DNA of 40,550 bases from contig DDSA01000216.1 of the NCBI GenBank assembly GCA_002343715.1, positions 1-40,550 of the forward strand, given 5' to 3'. Source of the stretch: Phycisphaerales bacterium UBA2402. GTDB taxonomy: Bacteria; Planctomycetota; Phycisphaerae; Phycisphaerales; UBA1924. Position 1 is the first letter of the stretch. Each line of letters opens with the position of its first letter. The position numbers and the translations under genes were made by a program. This document shows, one piece after another, positions 24,720 to 35,900 of this stretch. Below the pieces are notes generated by a model that saw nothing but the letters and a program-made list of their open reading frames with translations, made no database searches and was not told where the DNA came from.

Positions 24720-25178
24720 TCAACCCAAGGACTTCGGCTTGCGCGGCGCGGCCATGATCAATCCCCCGATCAGAACAGCCGCCGCACCGCCGAGAGGGTT
24801 GAAGATCGCGATCCACGCAGGCTCGCGACCCACTTCCAGAAACTGCATGGTGGTCATCTCGGGATCTCGCACGCCCGTCGGCTCGGGCTTCTGGAGAGTG
24901 ATATACGCCGAGATCAGGCCCAGCACCAGGACCACACAGGCCAGCGCGATCACGGGTTTGCCTCCCCTGCCGATCCTGGCGCACAGCCACCCGCCGAAAA
25001 GTCCGCACAGAACGGTGATCGCGGGCGCGGCGATCGTGATAAGCCAGTTGCCCTTGAAACTCCCCGGCTCGAGGAGTCGATTCGGGCCCAGACCGAACCA
25101 CATCCCCATGAACAACACCAAGATGAGAACGAACATGACAAGATACGACACGATGACCGCGAGAATCGACCTGAGCAT
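24720..25178 (-). CDS. Small four-helix membrane protein, unknown function
   Basis: A 152-residue protein with four hydrophobic segments: SYLVMFVLILVLFMGMWFGL near the start, WLITIAAPAITVLCGLFGGW, VIALACVVLVLGLISAYITL, and AIFNPLGGAAAVLIGGLIMA near the end. AAGGG lies seven bases before ATG 25178, supporting the start. A hydrophilic loop of about 25 residues separates helices three and four. I do not recognise a family or function. It stands between the DUF1905-like gene and the divergent binding-protein gene with a 290-nt promoter-bearing gap. Confidence 0.75.
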   Translation of the reverse strand: MLRSILAVIVSYLVMFVLILVLFMGMWFGLGPNRLLEPGSFKGNWLITIAAPAITVLCGLFGGWLCARIGRGGKPVIALACVVLVLGLISAYITLQKPEPTGVRDPEMTTMQFLEVGREPAWIAIFNPLGGAAAVLIGGLIMAAPRKPKSLG

Positions 25179-25469
25179 GATTCAGCCCTTTGAATAGTGC
25201 GTAGTTCCGCAGTACAACTGATGACGAGTGCACTGATTGAAGAACGCCGAGTATATCGCGGCGGCTACCTCGCAAGCACCGAGTTTCAACCTCACGCCGG
25301 CCCGCCCTCATCACATTTCCATTGCCGGCCTCGATGATCGTCCGCAGCGGCACCCGCGTGATGCGTGGACACACCATCAAACCTTGTACCCGGATCCTCG
25401 ACGACCGGAGTCTCTCTATACTCTCGCCGGTATCCATTCCAGGCCTTCGCCCACACACTGGACCCTTCC

Positions 25470-26708
25470 ATGCGCCATACCCAGAACGAACTCGTTATCA
25501 AATCCGGCATCCTGACCCGTCGTGGCTTGCTCTCCGCGGCCGCCCTCGCGTGCTCCATGCTTGTCGGATTGTCCGCTTGCGAACGCAAGGAGGCACCCGG
25601 AGCATCGGGCAACGCCGCCGGATCGGCCCAGGCCGCCGGCGACGAGTGGGTCATCGGTCACTACGGATCACTCACTGGTGCCCAGGCCACGTTCGGCCGA
25701 TCCACCGACAACGGCATCAAACTCGCCGTGGAGGAGGCCAACAAGGCGGGCGGAGTGACATTCGGCGGCGTCAAAAAGAAAATCCGCCTCGTGAGCGACG
25801 ACACCGAGAGCAAGGCCGAGAAGGCCGGCGCGGTGGTCACGAAACTGATCACCAAGGACAAGGTCATCTGCCTGCTCGGAGAGGTCGCCAGCAAGGTCTC
25901 CCTCGCCGGGGCCGATGTCGCCCAGCCGATGGGCGTGCCGATGATCACTCCCAGCAGCACCAACCCGGACGTGACAAAGAAAGGTGACATGATCTTCCGC
26001 GTCTGCTTCATCGACCCCTTCCAGGGGCAGGTGTGCGCCAAGTTCGCCCGCGAAGAACTGAAGGTCACCAACGCCGCGGTGCTCTTTGACCAGGCCGGTG
26101 CCTATTCCGTGGGCCTCAAGGACGAGTTCGTGGCCAACTTCAAGAAAATGGGTGGCAAGATCGTCAGCGAACAGGCTTACAACGAGGGCGACAGTGATTT
26201 CAACGCGCAGCTCACCCGCATCCGCGAGGCCAAGCCCGAACTCCTCTTCATCCCCGGCTACTACACCGATGTGGCCAACATCGCGCGGCAGGCACGCAAA
26301 CTCGGCATGACCATGCCGCTGCTCGGCGGAGACGGTTGGGACAGCGAGGATCTCGCCAAGAACGGCGGCGATGCCGTCGAAGGCGCCTATTACTCCAATC
26401 ACTACGCCCCCGACCAGCCCAGCCCAGAAATTGAAGAGTTCGTCACCAAGTACAAGTCGGCATTCGGTTCAGTCCCCGATGGTCTTGCCGCGCTGGGCTA
26501 CGACGCCGCGAAGATCCTTTTCGATGCAATGGAACGATCGCCAAACCCGACCAGGAAAGACCTGCGGGACGCGATCGCCGCCACGAAGAACCAGAAATGC
26601 GTTACCGGCACCATCAGCCTGAACGACGATCGAGATGCCGTCAAGTCCGCCGTGATCGTACAGATGAAAGGCGGCAAACCAGTTTTCCGTGCATCGATTG
26701 CACCTTAG
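25470..26708 (+). CDS. Branched-chain amino-acid-type substrate-binding lipoprotein
   Basis: A 412-residue periplasmic binding protein of the LivJ/LivK (Peripla_BP_6) type: WVIGHYGSLTGAQATFGRST, NGIKLAVEEANKAGGV, LLGEVASKVSLAGADVAQ, DPFQGQVCAKF and the ALGYDAAKILFDAMER helix. The signal carries a twin-arginine-like motif (TRRGLLSAA) and a lipobox (GLSAC), so it may be a Tat-exported lipoprotein. Start ATG 25470 is chosen because it places the signal sequence normally; the frame is open to 25365. No permease or ATPase genes of a liv transporter are in the window, so it is an orphan or works with distant partners. The ligand is unknown. Confidence 0.88.
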   Translation: MRHTQNELVIKSGILTRRGLLSAAALACSMLVGLSACERKEAPGASGNAAGSAQAAGDEWVIGHYGSLTGAQATFGRSTDNGIKLAVEEANKAGGVTFGGVKKKIRLVSDDTESKAEKAGAVVTKLITKDKVICLLGEVASKVSLAGADVAQPMGVPMITPSSTNPDVTKKGDMIFRVCFIDPFQGQVCAKFAREELKVTNAAVLFDQAGAYSVGLKDEFVANFKKMGGKIVSEQAYNEGDSDFNAQLTRIREAKPELLFIPGYYTDVANIARQARKLGMTMPLLGGDGWDSEDLAKNGGDAVEGAYYSNHYAPDQPSPEIEEFVTKYKSAFGSVPDGLAALGYDAAKILFDAMERSPNPTRKDLRDAIAATKNQKCVTGTISLNDDRDAVKSAVIVQMKGGKPVFRASIAP

Positions 26709-26763
26709 CAACGGAACTTGTTTGCAGTTTGTAAGCAGTCGATTTATTTCTGCTTCTTAATTT

Positions 26764-26782
26764 TGGGTTGATGTCCAACCCA
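26764..26782 (+). terminator. Small hairpin after the binding-protein gene
   Basis: TGGGTTG-atgtc-CAACCCA, seven-base arms, 56 nt after the stop. Flanking TTTT and AAAA could extend the stem with a GC bulge. A bidirectional terminator is possible. Confidence 0.4.
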
Positions 26783-26914
26783 GCAAAAACTCCCGGTAAT
26801 CAGTGCGGGCGAGTTGGTTTTTACATCGTCGGCGTTCGCCGCGGTATCGATTCGCTCTGATTCTGACCACGCTTCATCACATGGCGCGTGGTTGTGGTTA
26901 TTCGGGGGTAATTC

Positions 26915-29900
26915 ATGCTCCGCTCCTTCTGCAGCCGCGTTTGCTCACCCCGTTCGTTCACACCATCAACCAACCTCGAAGCCCTTGAACAGCGTCAGTT
27001 GCTGACGGCGGACCCGTCGTTGAACGTCTTCGCGCGGTTCGAGGGGGAGATCTCGCCGGGGGGCGCGGTGGTGGTCCCGATCTCGCTGACGACGGGGAAC
27101 GCGACCTTGAAGAACGGGAGCGCCTCGTTCGCGTTCGTGCTCTCCGCCGCGGCGGGCTCGACGCTGGATGCGGGATCGGTGACGGTGCGGGACGGCAAGA
27201 ACCGGGACATCGGCGCGACCTTCTTCCGGCCCGACATTGGTGGGACCGAGGCCCTGACGAGCCTGACGCACGTGGACCTCAGGACGGGCCAGTACACCCT
27301 GACGCTGCGTGGGGACCACGCCACGGGCGGGGCCTTCAACCTCGATGTCCTTCTGCTGGGTGATGTGAACGGCGACCGGCAGGTGAACAGCGCGGACACG
27401 GCGGCGCTGAACGCGGCCTACGGCTCGACCGCGGGCCAGCCGGGGTACTCGCCGGCGGCGGATGCCGACCGGGACGGGATCATCACGGCCTTCGACCGCG
27501 CGGCGGTGGCCCGCAACCAGGGGGACCGCGTCCGGATCAACCCGCTGGCGCTGACCGTCGCGGCCACGCCCGCTGGCTCGGTGATCGACGGCATCACGTA
27601 CACCAACACGACCAAGCCGCGGCTGCGTGGCCTGACCAACACCGTTGCGAAGGTGCGTTTCGACACCGATGGGGACGGGTACGACGACGGTGTGGCCTCC
27701 TCCTCGGCCACCACGGGGTACTCGACGGCGGTGAAGGTGCCGGTGGGCGCTTCGACGGTGCGGGTGCGGGCGGTGGACACCTTCGGGCAGGTTCGCACGA
27801 CCGAGATCCGCCTGCTGGTCGACACCACGCCCCCGCCGGTTCCGGTCTGGACGCTGGCCCCCGAGTCGGACTCGGCCCCGCTGGGTGACAACGCCACGAC
27901 GTACCGGTTCGTCAACCTCAACGGCAGCGGGACCGAACCCGGCGTCCGCCTCGACACCGGCCCCAACACCCGCTCCTTCACGGCCAACCCCGATGGCACC
28001 TTCCGGATCACCGACCTGGCGCTGGAGCCGGGGTCGCGGATGGTGACGGTGCGGGCGATCGACTTGGCGGGGAACATCGCGGTCTTCTCGCGCAAGCTGA
28101 CGCGCAGCGTGCCCAACGACACGGCCTCGCCGGCCTTCGTGTGGAACAGCGCGATGCTGGAGGCGGGGCGATTGAACGGGGATTCTCCCCCGCAGATCAG
28201 CCGGGCCTTCGCGATGGTCTCGGCGGCGATGTACGACGCGCTCAACGCGGTGAACGGGGCCTCGTCGTATCTCTTCGCGCGGGTGACGGCCCCGGCCTTC
28301 GCCTCGGCCCCCGCGGCCCTGATCGCCGCGGCCCGGCGGGTGATGGACTACCTGTACGCGCCGCAGGCGGCCTCGATCGCGGCGACGTTCAACAGCACGC
28401 TCAGCGCAATCCCCGCTGGTCAATCGCGCGAGGACGGGATCGCGGTGGGGTACGCCGTGGCGGACCTGATTATCGCGCAGCGGCGGGCCGACGGCTCGAC
28501 AGACTACACCGAGTACTTCCCCAGCACGGCCCCGGGTCTGTGGCAGCCCACCGCGCCGATGTTCGCCCCGGCGCTGCTGCCCAACTGGGCCACGCTCACC
28601 CCCTTCTCGATGACCAGCCCGGACCAGTTCCTGCCGCAGGGTCCCATGGCGCTCACATCGGCCCAGTACACGGCGGAGTACAACGAGGTCAGGAGCATCG
28701 GGGCGGCCAACAGCACGACGCGGACGGCGGACCAGACGGCGATGGCTCGCTTCTGGGCCGACGGGGCGGGGACGTACACGCCCGCGGGGCACTGGAACCA
28801 GATCGCGACCTCCATCGCGCAATCCCAGAACCTGAGCCTCTTCGACACGGCCCGGTTGATGGCGCAGTTGAACGTGGCGTTGGCGGATGCGGCCATCGTG
28901 GCGTGGAACGCCAAGTACACGTACAACCAGTGGCGGCCCATCACCGCCATCCGCAACGCCGACCTCGACGGCAACCCCGACACCGAGCAGGACCGTGGGT
29001 GGATGCCCCTGGTCAACACGCCCCCCTTCCCGGATTACCTCTCGGGGCACAGCACCTTCAGCGGCGCGGCGGAGCGGATCCTCTCGGACACCTTCGGGAG
29101 CAACTTCTCCTTCACGAGCCGGGCCTTCAGCCTGCCGGGCGATGCGCCGGGGGCCTTGCGGTCGTTCACCTCGTTCACGCACGCGGCGAACGAGGCGAGC
29201 GCCAGCCGCATCTACGGCGGCATCCACTTCCGGGAGAGTTGCGAGGTCGGGCTGGTGGCGGGGCGTGCCCTGGGCGACCACGTCCTGGCCCGGTTCAGCG
29301 ACCTCAGCGACCACACCGCGCCGGTGGTGACGGTGACCTCGCCAGGCGGGAACGAGCGCGTGCGCAACGCCTCGTTCAGCATCGAGGGGCGGGTCGTGGA
29401 CGGGATCTCGGCGGTCACGCTGGCCGAGGCCCAGCTCGACGATGGCCCCTGGCAGCCCCTGACCCTGACCAACCGCCCGCCCACCAACGGGAGCGGCGAC
29501 TTCGCTTACGCCGTCTCGGTCGGCGGGGCGGGTGGCCTGGCGCAGGGGGAGCACACGCTGCGCCTGCGGGCCACCGACTCCTCGGGCAACCGCGGCGAGC
29601 CGCTGGTCTTCTCATTCACGATCGACACTGCCGCGCCGGTGCTGAGCGTGACCACGCCCGAGGATGGGGGCACGCTGGACCCGGCCGACCCGCGGCTGAC
29701 GGGCATGGTGGCGGGGACGGGGTCGGCGATCGCCGAACTCTGCTACCGCCTCAACGACGGGCCGGAGATCACGATGATCTTCGATGCGGCGGGCGCGGCG
29801 GCGGGCGAAGGCTCGTTCGATGAGCGGATCCGCCTGGGGGACCTGGGGCCGGGGACGCACACGCTGACGATCCGGGCGCGGGACGCGGCGGGGAACGAGA

Positions 29901-32900
29901 CGACGGTCTCGCGCATGTTCGCGCTGGACGCCGCCGCGCCCCTGACGGTGATGGCCCTCAGCCCCGTTGAGGGGGCGGGTGAGATCGGCGTGACCCAGCG
30001 GCCTCGGATCGACTTCAGCCGACCGGTGGACCCGGCATCGCTGACGAGCTCGAACCTGTTCCTGTCCTTCAGCGGGCAGGTGGTCCCGACGCGGATCGTG
30101 CCGGGGGCCGATGGGACCTTCGCGTGGCTCTTCCCGACCCAGGCGATGCCCGGGGCGAGCGTGATCACGATGACGATCCGCGGCGGGGATTCACAGAACC
30201 CCGGCATCCGCACGAGCGATGGCGAACTGCTGGACGGGGATGGGGACGGCGAAGCGGGCGGCACGCGGACCCTGACCTTCACCACGGTCTCGACCGCGCC
30301 CATCCCCGGCACGACGGTGACCGATGCCCAGGGGAACCAGACGATCATCGCCACGACGCTGACGGGCATCGTCGCCGACCCGGGGCCGGACCTCTCGCCG
30401 GGGGGGCGGGATGATGTCCTCGTCGGCCCCGATGGCGTGCTGATGACGCTCGATGATGTCTACACGCGGCCCCTCGTGGGGGTTGAGGTGTACATCCTCG
30501 GCCGCGAGCACGAGCGGGTCTTCACGGATGTGAACGGGCGGTTCACCCTCACCAACGTCCCCTCGGGGAGCGTGAAAGTCATTGTCAACGGCCTGACCGC
30601 GACGGCGATCGGCACAGGCCCCAACGCCGGGCCGCTGCCCGGCGGCGTCTACTTCCCCGAGATGACGATGGATGTGATCTGCGTGCCGGGGGTCACGAAC
30701 TACGTGATGTCGGGCATGCGCGACGCGATGGGGCACGCGGATTCGGCGCGGGTGCAGGGGGTGTACCTGCCGCGGATCGAGACGGCGATCCTGCAAGCCG
30801 TGAGCGCCACGGAGCCGACGGTGGTGACGATCCAGGACGCGGCGAGCCGGAACCTGACGCCCGCGCAGCGCGAGAACCTGATGATCGAGGTGCAGCCGGG
30901 CAGCCTGGTGGACGAGCAGGGCAACCCGATCGCGAGCGGGCAGGTGGGGATCTCGACCGTGCCGGCGGAACTGGTGCGCGACATGCTCCCGCCGGGGGTC
31001 CTCGAGCACACTTTCGACATCACGGTGCAGGCCCGCTCCGCGGACGGGAGCCAGGTCGCGGCCGCGTTCACGCGACCCGCGACCCTGACCTTCCCCAACG
31101 TCTTCAACGCCGCGCCGGGCACGAAACTCAACTTCCTGTCGTTCGATCACACCACCGGCAGGCTCGTGATCGAGGGGACCGCGACGGTGTCGGCCGATGG
31201 CACGAAGGTGGTAACCGATGCGGGCACCGGCATCACCAAGCCGGGGTGGCATGGATTGACGCCGCCGGGGAATCCGCTTATGCCGCCGTGTAATCCTGAC
31301 ATATTAAACTACCGAGTTGTGCGCGACTTAGGTAATGCCGCTGTGGCCTGTGCTGAGGCGGTGCTTGGTCCCCTCGGTGCTCTTGTGCGAAATCTAAACG
31401 CGATTCTCGATTCGCTGTTTACACTGCAAAACAATCTAGAACAGATTCGCAACGACATTGCTCGGGGCCGCGATCGAAGCGAAGCTTGCCATGCAATCAA
31501 CTTATTGGAACCTGGTTTCCGTGCACTTACGATGGTGCTCACGAATACACTTGGACGCGGGTCGCCGATCGGGCGAGCTCGAGATGCTGTAAACTGCATC
31601 AGTGCTTTGCTCGCAGTCGCTAACTCAGCCTGTCGCACGATAGAACGTCACGAAGAGTGTCGCACTGTGTTAATTACGACTTTGTGCACAGGCGTTGAGG
31701 TTGCATACGACACCATGCGCCTGCTCAACGCACTTATTCAAGAAGCAGAAGGTGCACAGGGCCGCGCGGCGGTTGCGTTTGCACGTGTAGGATTCGATGC
31801 GCTCAAACTTGCCATATGCGGACCGGGCTTGGACCCAGTTCCAGATGAAGAGATACTCCTTTTATTAGATGCGGCAAACAGTGCGTTGCGCGATGTTTCT
31901 AGCGAGTTATTAGTAGTTGCACAGCCAGCAACGGCGTTCACAGACAGCATGCCGCAGGTGCAGCAAGTTGCCTCCGTAGCACAAGAGGTTGTTGAGTCGC
32001 ACATCATTCCCACATACGCTTTCTACAAGATGGAGCTGCGCCGCCCTCTCTGGAGCGGTAGCAATCTACTCACCTACGGAGTAGCCATCAACGGCCAAGG
32101 TTATCCGCAGTGGGTGCAGCCCAATGAAGGCATCGAGATTCTTGCGTACGACCCGGAAACTCGCCGGATGGCGCATGTGGTGATGGGTGGCGGATCTCGG
32201 TTCATCCCTCCACTTGTATTCCAGACGACCTCGCATCTCCCCGACACGGATCAGGACGGCATCCCGGACTTTGTTGAGACGGAGTTGCTCCGATCGAATC
32301 CGAACAACCCTGATACGGACGGCGACGGCATCAGCGATGAGATCGAAGCCATCGATGGGTTTGGCCCCTTTGTTGATCAGCGATCCACGATGGGGACGAG
32401 CGCGATGGTCGAGTTGCAGGGTGAAGCGCTGGATGTGGTGCTCTATTCACCGGGTTCACAGAACCGCAACTCTGGCATTAGCACGCCCGCGAGTCCGCGG
32501 GCTTTGGTCGCGACCGGTTCGCACGGCGTGGCGCTGGTCGGCATCGCGAACCCGACCCGCCCGCGGCTGCTGTCCGAACTCTCGCTGCCGGGCACATCGA
32601 GCGCGATCGCGGTTGACGAACTGCTCGGATTGGCGGCGGTGGCTTCCGGGAATGGCGGGCTGCACATCGTGTCCGCGGGGCCGGACGGCACGCTGAGCCT
32701 TGAGCGCTCCATCCCCGTCAACACAACAGCCATCGCCATCGCCGACGGCGTGGTGTACGCCGGCGTGGGCGCGAGACTCCGCGGCTACGACCTGCTCACC
32801 GGCGAGCAGATGCTTGATCGCGCACTCCCAGCGCCTCTTCGGCAGATCGCCGTCGAAGGTTCGGTGCTGTACGGGCTTTCGACCGGGGGAACCACACTGA

Positions 32901-35900
32901 CTGCATTCAGCCTGGCCGTTCCAACCGTGCCGATCCTGTCATCGCTGTCGCTCCCTCAAGCCGCGGCGGGTAAACTCTTCGTCGGCGGCGGGACCGCGTA
33001 CATCGGCATCGGCGATGGAGCCATCCTGACCGGCGGCTTCATCAGCGTGAACATCGCCAACCCGCAGTCGATGCAGGTCATCAGCGGTGCGGACGATCTC
33101 GCGCTCGCCGGGGCCATGGTTGTACCCAACGGTTCCGGTCGCGCGGTCGGTGTGGGCCAACTCGTGTACGCCGACACGTCGATCGTGCAGAACCGACTTG
33201 ATGTGTACAACACATCCGATCTCTCGAACACGGGGCTGCTGGAGCGTGGCATCCTGCTCAACGCAAGGCCCGCGGCGGTCGCGATCTCCGCCGGCCTGGC
33301 GTATGTCGCGTGCGGGCCATCGGGTCTGCGGATCGTCGGATTTCTTGAGACCGACACCAACCGTGTTCGTCCGGTCGTGACCGCCGACCCGCAGAGCGTG
33401 GATGTCGATCCGATCCGGCCGGGAATTCAGGTGGTCGAAGGGTCGCTGCTGGCCGTTCCTGTCACGATCAGCGATGATGTCCAGGTTCGCCAGACCGAGG
33501 TGCTCCTGAACTATGCGGGCAATGTCTCGACAGTCCGCACCGATACGACGTTCCCGTTCGACATGCGCGTTCGACTTCCCCGTATCGCCGATGGAAGCAA
33601 CATCGCAACACTCATCTATCGCGCTCGCGACACCGGCGGCAACGCCGGAAATGTCTTCGTCGATGTGGAATTGGTCGAGGATGCCGTGCGACCCACCCTG
33701 AGCGGTATCTCTCCGGAGGAGGGGGCCGCAAAGGGGCCGAGTTTCCGCACCGTATCGCTGAGTTTCTCCGAGACTGTTGCCCCCGAAACGCTCACCTCCA
33801 GCGCCATCATGCTCCGTCGGTCCGATGAAACCTTGATCGAGCCGATCGCGATTCAACCGCGATTCAACGGACGCACCGTGGTCTTGACGTACCCGCAACT
33901 GGAGTTAGGCGTCTACACAGTTGAGGTTGATCCATCACTCATCAGCGACCTTGCCGGAAATACTCTTGAGGGTGAGGGTGTAATCCTTCGTTCGTTCGAA
34001 ATCACCGAGTTCTCGAATATCTTCATCGGACCATCGGGAGGCAGCTGGTCGGATCCGGTCAACTGGAGCCGAGGGGTCATCCCGGATGAAGACGATTCCG
34101 TGCTGATCGATCTGCCGGGCAACGGCACCGTGATCGCTACAAACATCACCGCGACAATCGTGCGGCTGACCGTTCGTGACACTCTGGTATTGCAGAACGT
34201 AACAATCAACGGCGAGGTGGTCAATCGAGGCCTCATCGAAGTCCGCGACGCCTCCGGCGGCGCGAACCGGAGTGTCCTCAACGCCGGGCTGACCAACGCC
34301 GCGGGTGCCACCCTCCTCGTGCAGGCGGTCAACGGTACCGGCGGCACCGCCAACCTCACCATCGACGGCGCCCTCACCAACCATGGCACCATCGAACTCA
34401 GTTCAGCCAACCCGGGTGGGGGGAGCACCCTCACCGTCACCAACGACACCCTTACCAACACCCCCACCGGCCTCATCACCACCACCGGACCCGCCGGTAC
34501 CGCCACACGCACCATCACCGCCGCCATCGACAACCAGGGAACCATTGAGACTACCATCAACCCACTCACCATCAACGGCGGGGCGGGCATCTCAACCAAC
34601 TCCGGCGCCGTCCGGCTGATCGGCGGCAACCTCACCTGGGACCGCACCGGCGCGGGGTCCCTCACCAACACCGGCACGATCGAGGCGAACCCGGGCCGCA
34701 GTTTGACCCTGAACGGTGGCGTCGTACACCTCTCGAACGCCAACGAGATCGCCCCCGACACGCTGACCTTCAGCGACCTCACGCTCAACCTTGCGGTCGA
34801 TTGGTCCAGCGGGTCGCCACTGACACAACTGATCCGCTCCACCATCCACGGTCCGGGCCGCTACTCCAACCCCGTCGGCCGCACCCTGCAGAGCCGAGGC
34901 AGCACGTGGAACACCCAGATCAACAACGACGGGCTGCTCGATGTCAACGACTCGACCGGGGGCAGCGTACCGGTCAACACCTTCAATGCCGCCCTGACCA
35001 ACTCGGGACGCCTGCTCCTGCAGACCATCAGCGGCAACTTCTCCAGCGCCGGGATGGTGGTCAACGCGACTCTCACCAACAGCGGCCTCATCGACCTGAG
35101 CACCAACCAGACGACGCTTGGTCTGTTCCTGACTGTGAACAGCGGCACGCTGGTCAATCTGCCCACGGGCACCATCTCCACGATCGGACCCGCTAACTCC
35201 ACCGCACGCACCATCACCGCCACGCTCGACAACCAGGGAACCATCGAGACCACCATCAACCCCCTCACCATCAACGGCGGGGCCGGGGCCTCCACCAACT
35301 CCGGCACCGTCCGGCTGATCGGCGGCGGCCTCACCTGGAACCACACCGGCGCGGGGTCCCTCACCAACACCGACACCTTCGACATCGGCGCGGGACGCAC
35401 CCTCGCCTTCTCCGGCGGGACACTCCACCAGAATACCGATGCCCCGGTCGGCGACGGAGCCGTGACTTTCTCCGGCATGACCGTGAACCTGGGCTCGGAC
35501 TGGAACACGACCGCGGCCTTCACGCAGGCCACCGATACCACATTCCACGGGCCGGGCCTTTTCTTCAACGCCGCCGGGCGTCACGTCCTGCTCTACAACG
35601 GCACGATCAACGCCGCCGTCCAGAACAGCGGCCTCATCGAAGTCCGCGACATAAGCGGGGCCAACCGGAGCTTCCTCAACGCCGGGGTGACCAACGCCTC
35701 GGGCGCCACCCTCCTCGTGAGGGCGGTCAACGCCTTCAGCGCCGCCGCCAACCTCACCATCGACGGCACCCTCACCAACCACGGCACCATTCAACTCAGC
35801 GGCAACGATCCCACCTGGTTCGGCACCCTCACCGTCAATAGCGGCACCCTCACCAACACCCCCACCGGACTCATCACCACCACCGGACCCGCCGGAACCA

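Noticed and set aside
26966..29554. Long minus-strand open frame of 862 codons opposite the giant gene
   Set aside because: It results from high-GC codon bias on the other strand. It is Arg/Gly/Val/His-rich with no domain character.
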